Positions 22,399 through 31,258 of a stretch of 37,909 nt of DNA are shown here, piece by piece (the stretch's first letter is position 1; each line of letters opens with the position of its first letter). The position numbers were made by a program, and so were the translations under genes. Under the pieces are notes generated by a model, which made no database searches, had not been told where the DNA came from, and saw nothing but the letters and a program-made list of their open reading frames with translations. The stretch spans positions 1 to 37,909 of the forward strand of contig CAJXEJ010000023.1 of the NCBI GenBank assembly GCA_913052475.1. The letters are read 5' to 3'. Origin of the DNA: an uncultured Dehalococcoidia bacterium (GTDB lineage Bacteria; Chloroflexota; Dehalococcoidia; Lucifugimonadales; Lucifugimonadaceae).

Positions 22399-23460
22399 AT
22401 GCAAGCAATCGTTTATCACGACAACAAAGATCTGCGTCTTGAAGATATTCCAGAGCCTTCACCTGGACCCGGCGAAGCAAAACTTCGAATAACCGGTACG
22501 TCGATCTGCGCAACCGATATTGAAGAGTGGCAGTATGGTCCTCTCTGGGTGCAGCACGGCTCTCCGAACGCGATGACAGGTAAGCAGACTCCGCTCGTGA
22601 TCGGTCACGAGACCGCAGGAACCGTAGTTGAACTGGGTGATGGCGTCGACAACGTCGCAGTTGGCGACCGGGTTGCGATTAACACCGTACTTACCTGCGG
22701 AACCTGCTTCTGGTGCATACGTGGTCAACAGTCTGTATGCCCAAATATGGCCGTCGCAGGGTTCATGGCGGATGGTGGACTCGCTGAGTTCATGGTTTGG
22801 CCTGCTGGAAAGCTTGTTCCGATGCCCGACAGTATCTCGGATACCGAGGGCCCACTTCTTGAACCAGCGACGGTTGCAGTACACGGGGTTCGTCGATCTG
22901 GTGTGCGACCGGGCGATAATGTAGCGATAATCGGGTGCGGCACCGTCGGGCTGTTATCAGTTCAGGCGTTCAAGGCAGCAGGAGCGCGTGTAATAGCGCT
23001 CGATATTCGGGAACAGAGCCTTACTCTCGCAAAGGAACTTGGCGCCGACGAAGTCATAAGTTCTCGCGACGAGAGCGCAGCAGGTGCCAATATACTCGAA
23101 CTCACCGGAGGGATTGGACCTGATATAGCGGTCGAAACTGCAGGTGCGAAAGAAACTCCGCGCATAGCGATCGAGTGGACGCGCCGTGGCGGAACAACTC
23201 TACTCATCGGTATCTACTCGACTACACCCGAAATCAATTTCAACAACGTTGTGGGCCCCGAACTCACCATCATCGGCTCAGTCGCTACTTCACCTGGTGA
23301 TCTTGAAGCCGCTGTCGAGCTCGTCGGAAGCGGAAAGATCAATGTCAAACCGCTAATCTCGGAGATCGTCCCGCTCAGCAGGGCAATGGAAGACGGTTTC
23401 GAACGAATGCTCGATCCCAACAAAGACATTTACAGAATCGTTATTCAGCCAATTTCCTGA
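22399..23460 (+). CDS. Zinc-dependent medium-chain alcohol/polyol dehydrogenase
   Basis: A 353-residue MDR-family NAD(P)-dependent dehydrogenase of the sorbitol/threonine dehydrogenase type. Catalytic zinc residues: C37 (SICATD), H70 and E71 (GHE). Structural zinc: C100, C103, C106 and C114. The Rossmann motif is GCGTVGLLSVQAF, followed by an acidic residue in ALDIREQ, which favours NAD. In this setting it could oxidise a sugar, or a 2-keto-3-deoxy sugar acid produced by the divergent dehydratase. Sixteen bases separate it from the DUF4432 copy 2, so the two are co-transcribed. Confidence 0.92.
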   Translation: MQAIVYHDNKDLRLEDIPEPSPGPGEAKLRITGTSICATDIEEWQYGPLWVQHGSPNAMTGKQTPLVIGHETAGTVVELGDGVDNVAVGDRVAINTVLTCGTCFWCIRGQQSVCPNMAVAGFMADGGLAEFMVWPAGKLVPMPDSISDTEGPLLEPATVAVHGVRRSGVRPGDNVAIIGCGTVGLLSVQAFKAAGARVIALDIREQSLTLAKELGADEVISSRDESAAGANILELTGGIGPDIAVETAGAKETPRIAIEWTRRGGTTLLIGIYSTTPEINFNNVVGPELTIIGSVATSPGDLEAAVELVGSGKINVKPLISEIVPLSRAMEDGFERMLDPNKDIYRIVIQPIS

Positions 23461-23476
23461 GGAACTAGAAGTCAAT

Positions 23477-24559
23477 ATGCACTATCAAGAAGAACGAACG
23501 ACAGGATGTCGTGTTTCGGACGCATGGACCTATCGGGGGCTGAAAACGGTTGTTCTTGAAAACGAAATCGTGTGTGTGACGGTACTTGCCGACAAAGGTG
23601 CCGACATCTACAGCTTTGTACACAAGCCGACCGATACCGACTTCATGTGGCGTACACCGTGGGGAGTCCGAGATCCCAAAACAACCGTACCGCCAACGGG
23701 TGATCCCAGTTCGATCTGGCTCGATTTCTACGAAGGTGGCTGGCAAACAGTTGTCCCGCATGGTGGTTACCCAGATCAGATCTACGGGGCTGATTACGGA
23801 ATTCACGGTGACGTGAGCCTCATACCCTGGGATGCACAGGTTGTTGAGGACACACCGTACAAGGTTAGTGTTCGCTTTACGGCGAAAAGCTTGCGCATGC
23901 CGATGAAAATTTCAAAGACGCTATCGCTGGTTGCGGGTTCGCCAACGCTCAAAGTTGAAGAATCGGTCACCAATGAAGGAGAGGAAGATCTCGACATCGT
24001 CTGGCTAGAACATATAGCAATCGGCCCGCCTGTTTTGTCGGATAAAGCCCGGCTGTATTTACCTGATTCCAAGCTGTTAAGTCATCCGGAAAGTATAGAT
24101 CCAAATTCGAAAATAGAGCCTGACTTCACTGGTGACTGGCCTAATATGAACGCCAAAGATGGTTCCGTGTTGGATTTCACGCGCATTCCGCCGAAAGAGG
24201 ATCGATCTCTGGACATGGCTTACATGACCGAGATGACCGAAGGCTGGTATGCATTATTGAATGGAGACACCAATCTCGGTTGGGCGGTCAGCTATCCGGT
24301 CGAGACGTTCAAGTACCTCTGGTACTGGCGTAATTTTGGCGGTGGATACGGATATCCGTGGTACGGAAAATGCTACAACGCGGGTCTTGAACCCTGCACA
24401 AGCTTCGGAAATGGCGGTATAAAACAAGCCCAAGAAAATGGTACCGCTCTGAACATCGCTGCCGGAAAGACGCTATCGGTGACTATCAGTGCTGGACCGT
24501 TCACTGGATCGGGAGCCGTAAAACGAGTCGATCCAGAAGGCAACGTTACGTTTGGATAA
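23477..24559 (+). CDS. DUF4432 / aldose-1-epimerase-like protein (copy 2)
   Basis: A 360-residue paralogue of the protein at 19866. Both start MHYQ-ERTTGCR-SD and share TYRGLKTV, LADKGAD, FMWRTPW, YPVETFKYLWYW and YGYPWYGKCYNAGLEP; by eye nearly half of all residues agree. The middle differs (copy 2 carries KLLSHPESIDPNSKIEPDF), so they may act on different sugars. It follows the zinc dehydrogenase after 16 bases, with GAGG upstream of the ATG, and precedes the aldo/keto reductase by 71 bases. It likely supplies the right anomer or epimer to a sugar dehydrogenase. Confidence 0.82.
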   Translation: MHYQEERTTGCRVSDAWTYRGLKTVVLENEIVCVTVLADKGADIYSFVHKPTDTDFMWRTPWGVRDPKTTVPPTGDPSSIWLDFYEGGWQTVVPHGGYPDQIYGADYGIHGDVSLIPWDAQVVEDTPYKVSVRFTAKSLRMPMKISKTLSLVAGSPTLKVEESVTNEGEEDLDIVWLEHIAIGPPVLSDKARLYLPDSKLLSHPESIDPNSKIEPDFTGDWPNMNAKDGSVLDFTRIPPKEDRSLDMAYMTEMTEGWYALLNGDTNLGWAVSYPVETFKYLWYWRNFGGGYGYPWYGKCYNAGLEPCTSFGNGGIKQAQENGTALNIAAGKTLSVTISAGPFTGSGAVKRVDPEGNVTFG

Positions 24560-24630
24560 GTAATCGAATTCGATGCCGATCGTCATAATATTTCATCTAA
24601 TAATCGGCAATAAAACAGACAGGATTAGTA

Positions 24631-25632
24631 ATGCGAAAGCGAATGTTTGGTAACTCAGGGCTTGAAACCTCCGTCATTGGATACGGCGGGTGGCCTATGG
24701 GCCGCGGAATGTACGGCGCGTTCGATGACGACCAGGCGATAGCCGCTGCGCGCGCATCGTACGAGAACGGCATCACGTTGTTCGATACCGCGGCCGTGTA
24801 CGGATGGGGTTACGGCGAAACGCTGATGGGCAGGGCGCTAAAGGGCATTCGTGAAGACGTAGTTCTGGTCACCAAGGGTGCACGAGAATGGGTTCGAGAC
24901 AATCCCGACAATCGCGCCGCTACCGTTTCTGACTCGGATCCGAAACGTTTGCTCGCTTCGATCGATGAAAGCCTGCAACGGCTTCAGACCGACTACATCG
25001 ATCTTTTCCTGATCCACTGGCCCGATCACACACGTGCTTTCTCGGAGCCGATGGAGGCTCTCGAGCAAGCGAAGAAGGCAGGCAAAATCTGCCACACTGG
25101 TGTTTCCAACTTCAGCGTTGCCATGATGGCCGAGAGTCGAGAAACAAGTCAGATCATTACGAACCAGATCGGGTACCACATCTTCGACCGACGTCCCGAA
25201 GCCGAAGTGATGCCTTATGTTCGAGAAAACGGCATGGGAATCATGGCTTATGGCTCGCTATCACACGGACTCCTGACCGGCACGTGGGGTGCCGACAAGA
25301 CGTTCGCAGACGACGATTGGCGCCGCGGCGGAGCGAACTTCGGCATCAGTTCGTGGGGTCCCGATAACCTTGCTGCGAACGTTGCTGTCGTTGAAAAGCT
25401 GAAAGTAATCGCAGCCGACCACGGTAAGACGATTCCGCAGCTAGCTATCGCCTGGGTACTCGCCAACGATTCGATTAGCGTTGCGTTGGCGGGATCAGTA
25501 ACTCCCGCCGAAGCAACTGAAAACCTTGGCGGTGACTGGGAGATGTCGGCGGATCTCAAGAAAGTAATAGACGACCTCGTGCTTGCAGAAGGTTCCGGTG
25601 TCGGTACATCCGGCATGGAAATCGCCACTTAG
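24631..25632 (+). CDS. Aldo/keto reductase (sugar dehydrogenase candidate)
   Basis: A 333-residue AKR TIM-barrel oxidoreductase. The catalytic tetrad is D52, Y57, K82 (LVTKGA) and H129 (DLFLIHWPD). It starts MRKRMFGNSGLETSVIGYGG, typical for the family. Some AKRs of this type oxidise L-fucose, D-arabinose or L-galactose to the lactone, which fits its place between a sugar epimerase and a lactonase-type amidohydrolase. Other AKRs reduce aldehydes, so the direction is inference. AGGA lies about seven bases before the ATG. The next gene starts 58 bases downstream. Confidence 0.9.
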   Translation: MRKRMFGNSGLETSVIGYGGWPMGRGMYGAFDDDQAIAAARASYENGITLFDTAAVYGWGYGETLMGRALKGIREDVVLVTKGAREWVRDNPDNRAATVSDSDPKRLLASIDESLQRLQTDYIDLFLIHWPDHTRAFSEPMEALEQAKKAGKICHTGVSNFSVAMMAESRETSQIITNQIGYHIFDRRPEAEVMPYVRENGMGIMAYGSLSHGLLTGTWGADKTFADDDWRRGGANFGISSWGPDNLAANVAVVEKLKVIAADHGKTIPQLAIAWVLANDSISVALAGSVTPAEATENLGGDWEMSADLKKVIDDLVLAEGSGVGTSGMEIAT

Positions 25633-25690
25633 GTAGAACGCATCACCAGACCCAGAGAAAATCCAAAGAAAAAGTAGCGAGCTACCGCAA

Positions 25691-26479
25691 ATGATCATCG
25701 ACACCCATTGCCACGCAGGGCAAAACTGGTTCCTGCCCATCGAATCGCTTGAGTTCGAGATGAATCAGGTGGGTGTCGATGCTGCGGTGCTCATTCAGCA
25801 CGGTGGAACGTACAACAACGACTACCTGTTCGAAGAAGCTGCCAAGCGCGGTGATCGCTTCAAAGTGGTCGTGATGGTCGACCCGACTGATCCAGATCCG
25901 CTTGGAACGCTCGAGAAGTTGGCAGGGCAGGGTGCTGCCGGGGTGCGTATTGCCCCCGACGGCGCGTTTGACGCACTCTCGGATGTGACAGATATCTGGC
26001 GACGGGCTGGTGAGCTGGGACTGGCGATCAGTTCACTTGGTAACGCGAAGCAATTCTCTGCACCAACTTTCAAAAAGATCATCGATGATTGCCCCGATAC
26101 ACAGATCGTGATCGAGCACCTCGCAGGCGTCGGAATCACTGATCCGCCGTACACCGACTACGAGTCGGCACTCAAATGCGCACAACGTCCGAACATCACC
26201 CTCAAGGTTCCAGGATTGGGTGAAATCACACGTCGACCGCCGATCCTGTTGCCCGATTTCCGGTTCGACAACATCCCACCGCTATTCGAGATGGCGCACG
26301 AAGCTTTCGGAGCCGATCGAATGATGTGGGGCAGCGACTACCCGCCGAGTGCCGGTCGTGAAGGCTATGGCAATGCGCTCGAAGGCGTCAGGAATCATCC
26401 GGCGTTTGCCATGGGTGACGACGTTGATTGGGTACTGGGCGGAACGGCAGCGCGTGTGTGGGGCTTCGATAAAGGCTGA
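25691..26479 (+). CDS. Amidohydrolase_2 family protein (lactonase candidate)
   Basis: A 262-residue TIM-barrel amidohydrolase with complete motifs: H6-C-H8 near the N-terminus (IIDTHCH), HLAGVGI in the middle and D216 in WGSDYP. The family includes lactonases acting on sugar lactones, and decarboxylases. As the last gene after an aldo/keto reductase it would fit hydrolysis of a sugar lactone to the sugar acid. The catalytic motif set contrasts with the family member at 17705, where the matching Asp is Gly. It ends 40 bases before the convergent DegV gene. Confidence 0.83.
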   Translation: MIIDTHCHAGQNWFLPIESLEFEMNQVGVDAAVLIQHGGTYNNDYLFEEAAKRGDRFKVVVMVDPTDPDPLGTLEKLAGQGAAGVRIAPDGAFDALSDVTDIWRRAGELGLAISSLGNAKQFSAPTFKKIIDDCPDTQIVIEHLAGVGITDPPYTDYESALKCAQRPNITLKVPGLGEITRRPPILLPDFRFDNIPPLFEMAHEAFGADRMMWGSDYPPSAGREGYGNALEGVRNHPAFAMGDDVDWVLGGTAARVWGFDKG

Positions 26480-26519
26480 AACGCGCTTAGGGCATCGAGC
26501 AGTCAATCGGTCATTTTAA

Positions 26520-27386
26520 TTACTCGGCCCACCACGAAGCGCCGACTAAACCCGGACCAGTATGTGCACCCATGAACGGGTGAAACTGTGTAACGAATAG
26601 CTCAGCGCATTCGAAATCTTCTACTGCCCAGCTACGAATGATCTCTGCTCGATCGGGCGCACCGGCGTGCATAACGTTGATGTGAGCCGGCCTTCCGGCA
26701 AGATCGTTCGTCATTTCCGATTGAATACGGTTGATCGCTCTCTGAACCGAGCGCGGCCGAGCTATCGCGCCGATTCGACCGGTTGAGTATTCCATCACGG
26801 GTTTAATGTTCAGCGCGTTCGTAGCCCAAACCGCAATCTTCGGAACCCGCCCACTACGGTGGACGAACCGAAGAGTGTCGAGCATGGCAACCAAACGGAC
26901 CTTGTTAGCAACTGTTCTGGCAGCATCGGTGACTTCACCGATAGTCCCGCCGGAATCGGCGACGCGAGCTGCTGCGGTTGAAATCAACGCCTGTGAACTG
27001 GCCGTTGTTCCAGAATCGAACACACGTACTACATGCGTCGGAAGTTCGTCAATGAGCAGTTCAGCTCCAACCATCGCTGAATGGTAAGCGGCACTCAACT
27101 TGGCCGAAGTGCTCACACAAAAAATGCTTTCCGCCGTTGCAGCCGCGCTTCGGAACTTTTCGAGGTATTCGGCCGGTTTTGGGGCAGAGGTGGTCGGAAC
27201 GTTCGCAGAAGTCGCAAGTCGAGCATAAAAATCTCGCAACTTTGCGTTCGTTCCATCGACGAGCGTATTGCAGTCGATAGTTATTTCCATTCGAGGTACG
27301 AACAGGTGATGCTCTGCGATCTGCTCTGGACCAAGCGCCGCGGCGGAGTCTGTAACAACTGCGACTCTACGTTCACGAAGACTCAT
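26520..27386 (-). CDS. DegV-family fatty-acid-binding protein
   Basis: A 288-residue DegV protein. The N-terminal VVTDSAAALGPEQIAEH matches the family start (TDSxxDL type). TSAPKPAEYLEKF carries the conserved Thr-Ser acyl-binding loop. FCVSTSAKLSAAYHSA gives the second site and the C-terminus has GAHTGPGLVGASWW. DegV/FakB proteins bind fatty acids and in Firmicutes present them to the kinase FakA; no fakA is seen here. The ATG faces the hisZ gene across a 167-base divergent spacer. Confidence 0.9.
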   Translation of the reverse strand: MSLRERRVAVVTDSAAALGPEQIAEHHLFVPRMEITIDCNTLVDGTNAKLRDFYARLATSANVPTTSAPKPAEYLEKFRSAAATAESIFCVSTSAKLSAAYHSAMVGAELLIDELPTHVVRVFDSGTTASSQALISTAAARVADSGGTIGEVTDAARTVANKVRLVAMLDTLRFVHRSGRVPKIAVWATNALNIKPVMEYSTGRIGAIARPRSVQRAINRIQSEMTNDLAGRPAHINVMHAGAPDRAEIIRSWAVEDFECAELFVTQFHPFMGAHTGPGLVGASWWAE

Positions 27387-27553
27387 TTTTACGTACTCGA
27401 AACTGATTCACACCGCAGCGAACGAACGATAGGGACTTCGACAAATTACACGGTTCTTGGTTCCAGTTGTGGTTCAGTTTAGGCAAACTCGATTAGAATT
27501 GATTGCTTGTACTCGCAAATTCACTGGCGTTATCGCACATAATTATCTAACAG
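27387..27553. other. Divergent spacer between degV and hisZ
   Basis: No gene. The sequence GTACTCG occurs twice about 120 bases apart, each followed within about ten bases by ATTCAC, one copy at each end of the spacer. I could not find a convincing -35/-10 pair for hisZ and see no T-box or his-leader peptide with a His run. Confidence 0.35.
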
Positions 27554-28918
27554 ATGACCTCTCAATTTAAGCCGGTACGACGGCTCCCCAACATGCGGGA
27601 CTCAGGTCCAGAAGAGCTTGCTGCACGTGATGCGGCAACTTCGGTTCTGCGTGGCATATTTGGTATGCGAGGTTACGACCGTGCAGAAACTCCAATTCTT
27701 GAGCAGACTGAACTCTACATCCGCAAATCGGGCGGAGCGCTTTCGTCACGCTTGTATGGATTTACCGAACCGGGTGGGCTCGACGTCAGTCTTCGACCTG
27801 AATTCACCTCTGCGATCCTCAGGCAAACTGCCGATAACGGTGCTGGCAACGGCCCGATTCGGCTGATGTACGACGGACCAGTGTTTCGTTACGCCAGTCC
27901 CGAGGATGAGGATGGCGATAAAACTCGCCAGTTCACGCAGTTGGGCGCCGAGTTGATCGGAGCACCAGCACCATCCGCTGATGGCGAAGTCATAACGATG
28001 GCGCTTGAGGGTCTTGATGCACTCGGAATTTCCAACGCAAGAATCGTGGTCGGGCACGTCGGCGTGGTACAGGCGGCTCTCACTGAGTTCAATCTCTCTG
28101 AACGTGCGAAATTGTTCTTGATCAACAGTATTGGTGAGTTGAAAAGCGGTGAGTTCGACGCTGTATCGGAAAAAGCTACTGCTCTTGGATTTATCTCCGA
28201 CGCAGTAGTCGACGACGCTCAGGCCGCCGCCGATCGCGAACGAATAGCCTCAACAATTGAACAGGTGATGGCCGAAGGCATCGGTGCTCCTCTTGGGAAA
28301 AACACCGGAGCGCGAACTCCCGAAGATATCGTGGCACGGCTGGCACGAAAGATGTCTCAGGCCGATAATCCAGCCGATTTCAAACGAGCACTGGAAATGC
28401 TTTCGCAGCTTTCGCAGATTCGTGGGCCTGCTAAAACAGCCTTGCCAGAAGGTGGTGACGTGCTCTCGGCAGCAGGAGTTTCAGAGGGAATTATCTCCAA
28501 TCTAAGCGACGTGCTCTCGTCTGCGGAACTTGAAGGCGTGTCCACCGAACGAATCAACGTCGATTTCGGTATGGCTCGTGGTATCGCCTACTACACCGGG
28601 ATGCTGTTCGACATTTACTCTGGCGAGGATGAGCGCGAAATCCTCGGTGGAGGAGGTCGATATGACGGTCTTACCCGTGCACTCGGATATGACCGTGACG
28701 TGTCTTCGCTCGGTTTCGCCTACAACCTCGATGCTGTTCTAGTTTCACTCGAGCAGACACCAGACCAGACAAGCGAAACAGTACTAGTGTCTGCTGCTGA
28801 GTTGGGATCAATCACTGCAGCGGTAGAAAAGGCACGCAAACTCAGGTCGGCAGGCAAACGCGCCGCTATCGATTTTGAAAACTCCAGATCGACTTCCGAT
28901 GGGCAAGAGGTGAAATGA
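27554..28918 (+). CDS. hisZ: ATP phosphoribosyltransferase regulatory subunit HisZ (HisRS paralogue)
   Basis: A 454-residue class II synthetase-like protein. HisZ binds HisG and is needed for activity and feedback control in the first step of histidine synthesis. HisRS-like blocks are present (LYGFTEPGGLDVSLRPEFT, VFRYASPE, GGGGRYDGL), but residues needed for aminoacylation are changed: the HisRS motif RGLDYYTG is RGIAYYTG (Asp lost, about residue 340), and the motif-3 Glu-Arg is replaced by Asn-Leu-Asp (FAYNLDAVL). The C-terminus is short for a HisRS anticodon domain. Its stop overlaps the hisG start by four bases. A real HisRS must be elsewhere. Confidence 0.88.
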   Translation: MTSQFKPVRRLPNMRDSGPEELAARDAATSVLRGIFGMRGYDRAETPILEQTELYIRKSGGALSSRLYGFTEPGGLDVSLRPEFTSAILRQTADNGAGNGPIRLMYDGPVFRYASPEDEDGDKTRQFTQLGAELIGAPAPSADGEVITMALEGLDALGISNARIVVGHVGVVQAALTEFNLSERAKLFLINSIGELKSGEFDAVSEKATALGFISDAVVDDAQAAADRERIASTIEQVMAEGIGAPLGKNTGARTPEDIVARLARKMSQADNPADFKRALEMLSQLSQIRGPAKTALPEGGDVLSAAGVSEGIISNLSDVLSSAELEGVSTERINVDFGMARGIAYYTGMLFDIYSGEDEREILGGGGRYDGLTRALGYDRDVSSLGFAYNLDAVLVSLEQTPDQTSETVLVSAAELGSITAAVEKARKLRSAGKRAAIDFENSRSTSDGQEVK

Positions 28919-29934
28919 GTAGTCTCCGGTTCACTCTCCCATCTACCGGTGCATTGTTCGACGGCACGTCGAAGTTGCTTTCCGACTGCGGTCTCGCAGT
29001 CAGGCGAGCTAACTCGCGTCGCTACACCGCCGACATTCCATCGTTGCCTGGTGTCGACATATTGTTCCAACGACAATCTGATATCACGATCGAAATCGAC
29101 GGCGGCAGTGCCGATATCGGTATTGTCGGTCTCGATCGTTACTACGAATCGCGTCTGGAACGCGGCGATACGGTATTGCTGCACGATGGTCTCGGATTCG
29201 GCGATTCCAAGCTGGTTATCGCTGTTCCCGATTCCTGGCTTGATGTCACTAGTATGGCTGATCTCGCCGATATTGCACTGGAATTTCGTTCGAAAGGTCG
29301 CGATCTTCGCATTGCAACCAAATATGAACGGCTGGTGAAGCGATATCTGAACCAGAACGGCGTAAACTACGTATCGATGGTCCACGTCTCAGGAGGACTC
29401 GAGGCAGCTCCTGTAATGGGTTATGCCGACATAATTGCCGATATCACTGCTACCGGTACGACTCTTCGAGAGAACGGGCTGCGAATTCTCGTCGATGGCA
29501 CGGTTATTGAGTCGCAATCAGTGATCGTCGGAAATGGTCAGGCTCTCGCGAGCGATCCCGACAAGCTTGCGAACACAAGACGTATTCTCGAAAAGATCGA
29601 AGCAAGCCTGCGCGCTCGCAAATACCAGCGGGTTACCGGCGACATCCAGGGCGAATCGGAGGACGAAGTCGCTCGCCAGGTCATGAGGCGCCGTGAACTC
29701 GGTGGCCTTGATGGACCGACAATTTCAGCTGTACACACCGGGAAACAAAAGAACTGGTACACAGTTCAGGTGTTGGTACGAAAATCCGATCTAGCGGATG
29801 TTGTTAGTCACTTCCGTGATCTCGGCGGAATTGGAATCGCTGCCAACGATGTGCAGTACGTGTATCGAGATCGCTGCGATGCCTACGATCGTCTCGTCGA
29901 AAACCTGAAACCGTTCTCGGAATCGGACGAATAG
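28915..29934 (+). CDS. hisG: ATP phosphoribosyltransferase, long form
   Basis: Catalyses ATP plus PRPP to phosphoribosyl-ATP, the committed step of histidine synthesis. It has 339 residues. The catalytic part includes VDILFQRQSDITIEIDGG, ADIGIVG and the PRPP-binding GLEAAPVMGYADIIADITATG. After about residue 240 there is a HisG_C-type regulatory domain (LGGLDGPTISAVHTG, then WYTVQVLVRKSDLADVVSHF). Long-form HisG enzymes normally work without HisZ, yet hisZ overlaps this gene by four bases (ATGA). The gene after it starts 2 bases past its stop. Confidence 0.93.
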   Translation: MSSLRFTLPSTGALFDGTSKLLSDCGLAVRRANSRRYTADIPSLPGVDILFQRQSDITIEIDGGSADIGIVGLDRYYESRLERGDTVLLHDGLGFGDSKLVIAVPDSWLDVTSMADLADIALEFRSKGRDLRIATKYERLVKRYLNQNGVNYVSMVHVSGGLEAAPVMGYADIIADITATGTTLRENGLRILVDGTVIESQSVIVGNGQALASDPDKLANTRRILEKIEASLRARKYQRVTGDIQGESEDEVARQVMRRRELGGLDGPTISAVHTGKQKNWYTVQVLVRKSDLADVVSHFRDLGGIGIAANDVQYVYRDRCDAYDRLVENLKPFSESDE

Positions 29935-29936
29935 CC

Positions 29937-31256
29937 GTGAAACGAATAATTGGGGCGGCCGCTGGCATCGAGCACTTCAAACGCGAGCGCAATATGCCTG
30001 CAGAAGCTGTGCTATCTAATGGTCGCGGGCTGTTCGATGACAAAGTTTCACCGAATGAATTCGCTGCACGAGTGATCGAGATTGTCCGCAACGAAGGTGA
30101 TACCGGCCTGATACGAATCAACACCGCTCTCGATGGCTCATCTCCAGATACGTTCGAAGTACCGCAATCCGAAATCGATTCAGCATTCGAAAATCTTGAT
30201 CCCGCATCGATCCAAGCCTTCGAACTTGCTGCGGAGCGTGTTCGGAAATTCCAGAGCATGGGAGTGCCAACAAGCTGGTGTGACGGCTCCGGTAAGTACG
30301 GCGAACGAGTTACACCACTTGGCTCGGTGGCTGCATACGTTCCCGGCGGCACCGCTCCGCTAGCCTCTACGGTTATCATGACCGTGGTTCCCGCCAAAGT
30401 AGCCGGAGTTGAAGAGATCATCGTCGCTACTCCGGCACCGGGAAACTCGATGCCGCACCCTGCGGTGCTCGCTGCAGCAAAAATTGCCGGTGCTTCCCGA
30501 GTGTTCAAACTTGGTGGTGCTCAGGCCATCGCTGCACTCGCGTACGGAACCGAGTCAGTACCGTCTGTCGATCTCATTTGTGGTCCTGGAAGTGCATGGG
30601 TGACAGCAGCGAAGAAACTCGTCTTTGGCGATGTAGGAATCGACGGGCTTTACGGGCCGACAGAAACCCTTGTCATCGCCGATGATTCGACAGATCCACG
30701 ATTTATCGCGTCAGATTTGATTGCACAGGCAGAACACGACACCATTGCGATGCCGATACTGGTTGCCCTTTCAGAAGATATCGTCGAGAAAACCGAAGCA
30801 GAGATCGAAATCCAGTTGGCGGAACTACCCCGTGAGTGCACCGCAAGAGCCGCGTTCTCCAATCGAGGTGTCGCCGTAGTGGTGACTAACACGTCTGAAG
30901 CGGTCGATGTAGCCAATGCAGCCGCTCCCGAGCACCTCTGTGTGCTGACCGCCGATGCCGATAATCTCGTCGACAAAGTCACCAGCGCAGGTGGTCTATT
31001 TGTAGGCGAATGGTCGGCTGAAGTTATGGCCGACTATGTTGCCGGACCCTCGCACGTAATGCCTACGGCCGGCACAGCGAGATTCACATCGGCCCTGTCG
31101 GTGCGTAATTTTGTGCGGGTGACACCCGTGCTAACTTTTGATGACGACACATTCCTCAAACTGTCGAAGGACGCTGAATTGCTGGCGAAACTCGAAGGTT
31201 TGCATGGACATGCAGCTGCATCCGAATATCGCCGTCGCCATATTGTTGGCGAATAA
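29937..31256 (+). CDS. hisD: Histidinol dehydrogenase
   Basis: Oxidises histidinol to histidine in two NAD-dependent steps with zinc. It has 439 residues from a GTG that sits 2 bases after the hisG stop, so reinitiation is likely. Conserved parts are present: YVPGGTAPLASTVIMTVVPAK, GPGSAWVTAAKKLVFGDVGI, AQAEHDT (zinc ligands), AAPEHLCVL and AGPSHVMPTAGTARF. In the usual D-M-x-A-G-P-S-E block the text is DGLYGPTE, a conservative change. A complete, ordinary enzyme. Confidence 0.97.
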   Translation: MKRIIGAAAGIEHFKRERNMPAEAVLSNGRGLFDDKVSPNEFAARVIEIVRNEGDTGLIRINTALDGSSPDTFEVPQSEIDSAFENLDPASIQAFELAAERVRKFQSMGVPTSWCDGSGKYGERVTPLGSVAAYVPGGTAPLASTVIMTVVPAKVAGVEEIIVATPAPGNSMPHPAVLAAAKIAGASRVFKLGGAQAIAALAYGTESVPSVDLICGPGSAWVTAAKKLVFGDVGIDGLYGPTETLVIADDSTDPRFIASDLIAQAEHDTIAMPILVALSEDIVEKTEAEIEIQLAELPRECTARAAFSNRGVAVVVTNTSEAVDVANAAAPEHLCVLTADADNLVDKVTSAGGLFVGEWSAEVMADYVAGPSHVMPTAGTARFTSALSVRNFVRVTPVLTFDDDTFLKLSKDAELLAKLEGLHGHAAASEYRRRHIVGE

Positions 31257-31258
31257 GC

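Noticed and set aside
28720-30508. Two long antisense frames over hisG and hisD
   Set aside because: Both are shadows of genes with clear catalytic motifs on the plus strand.
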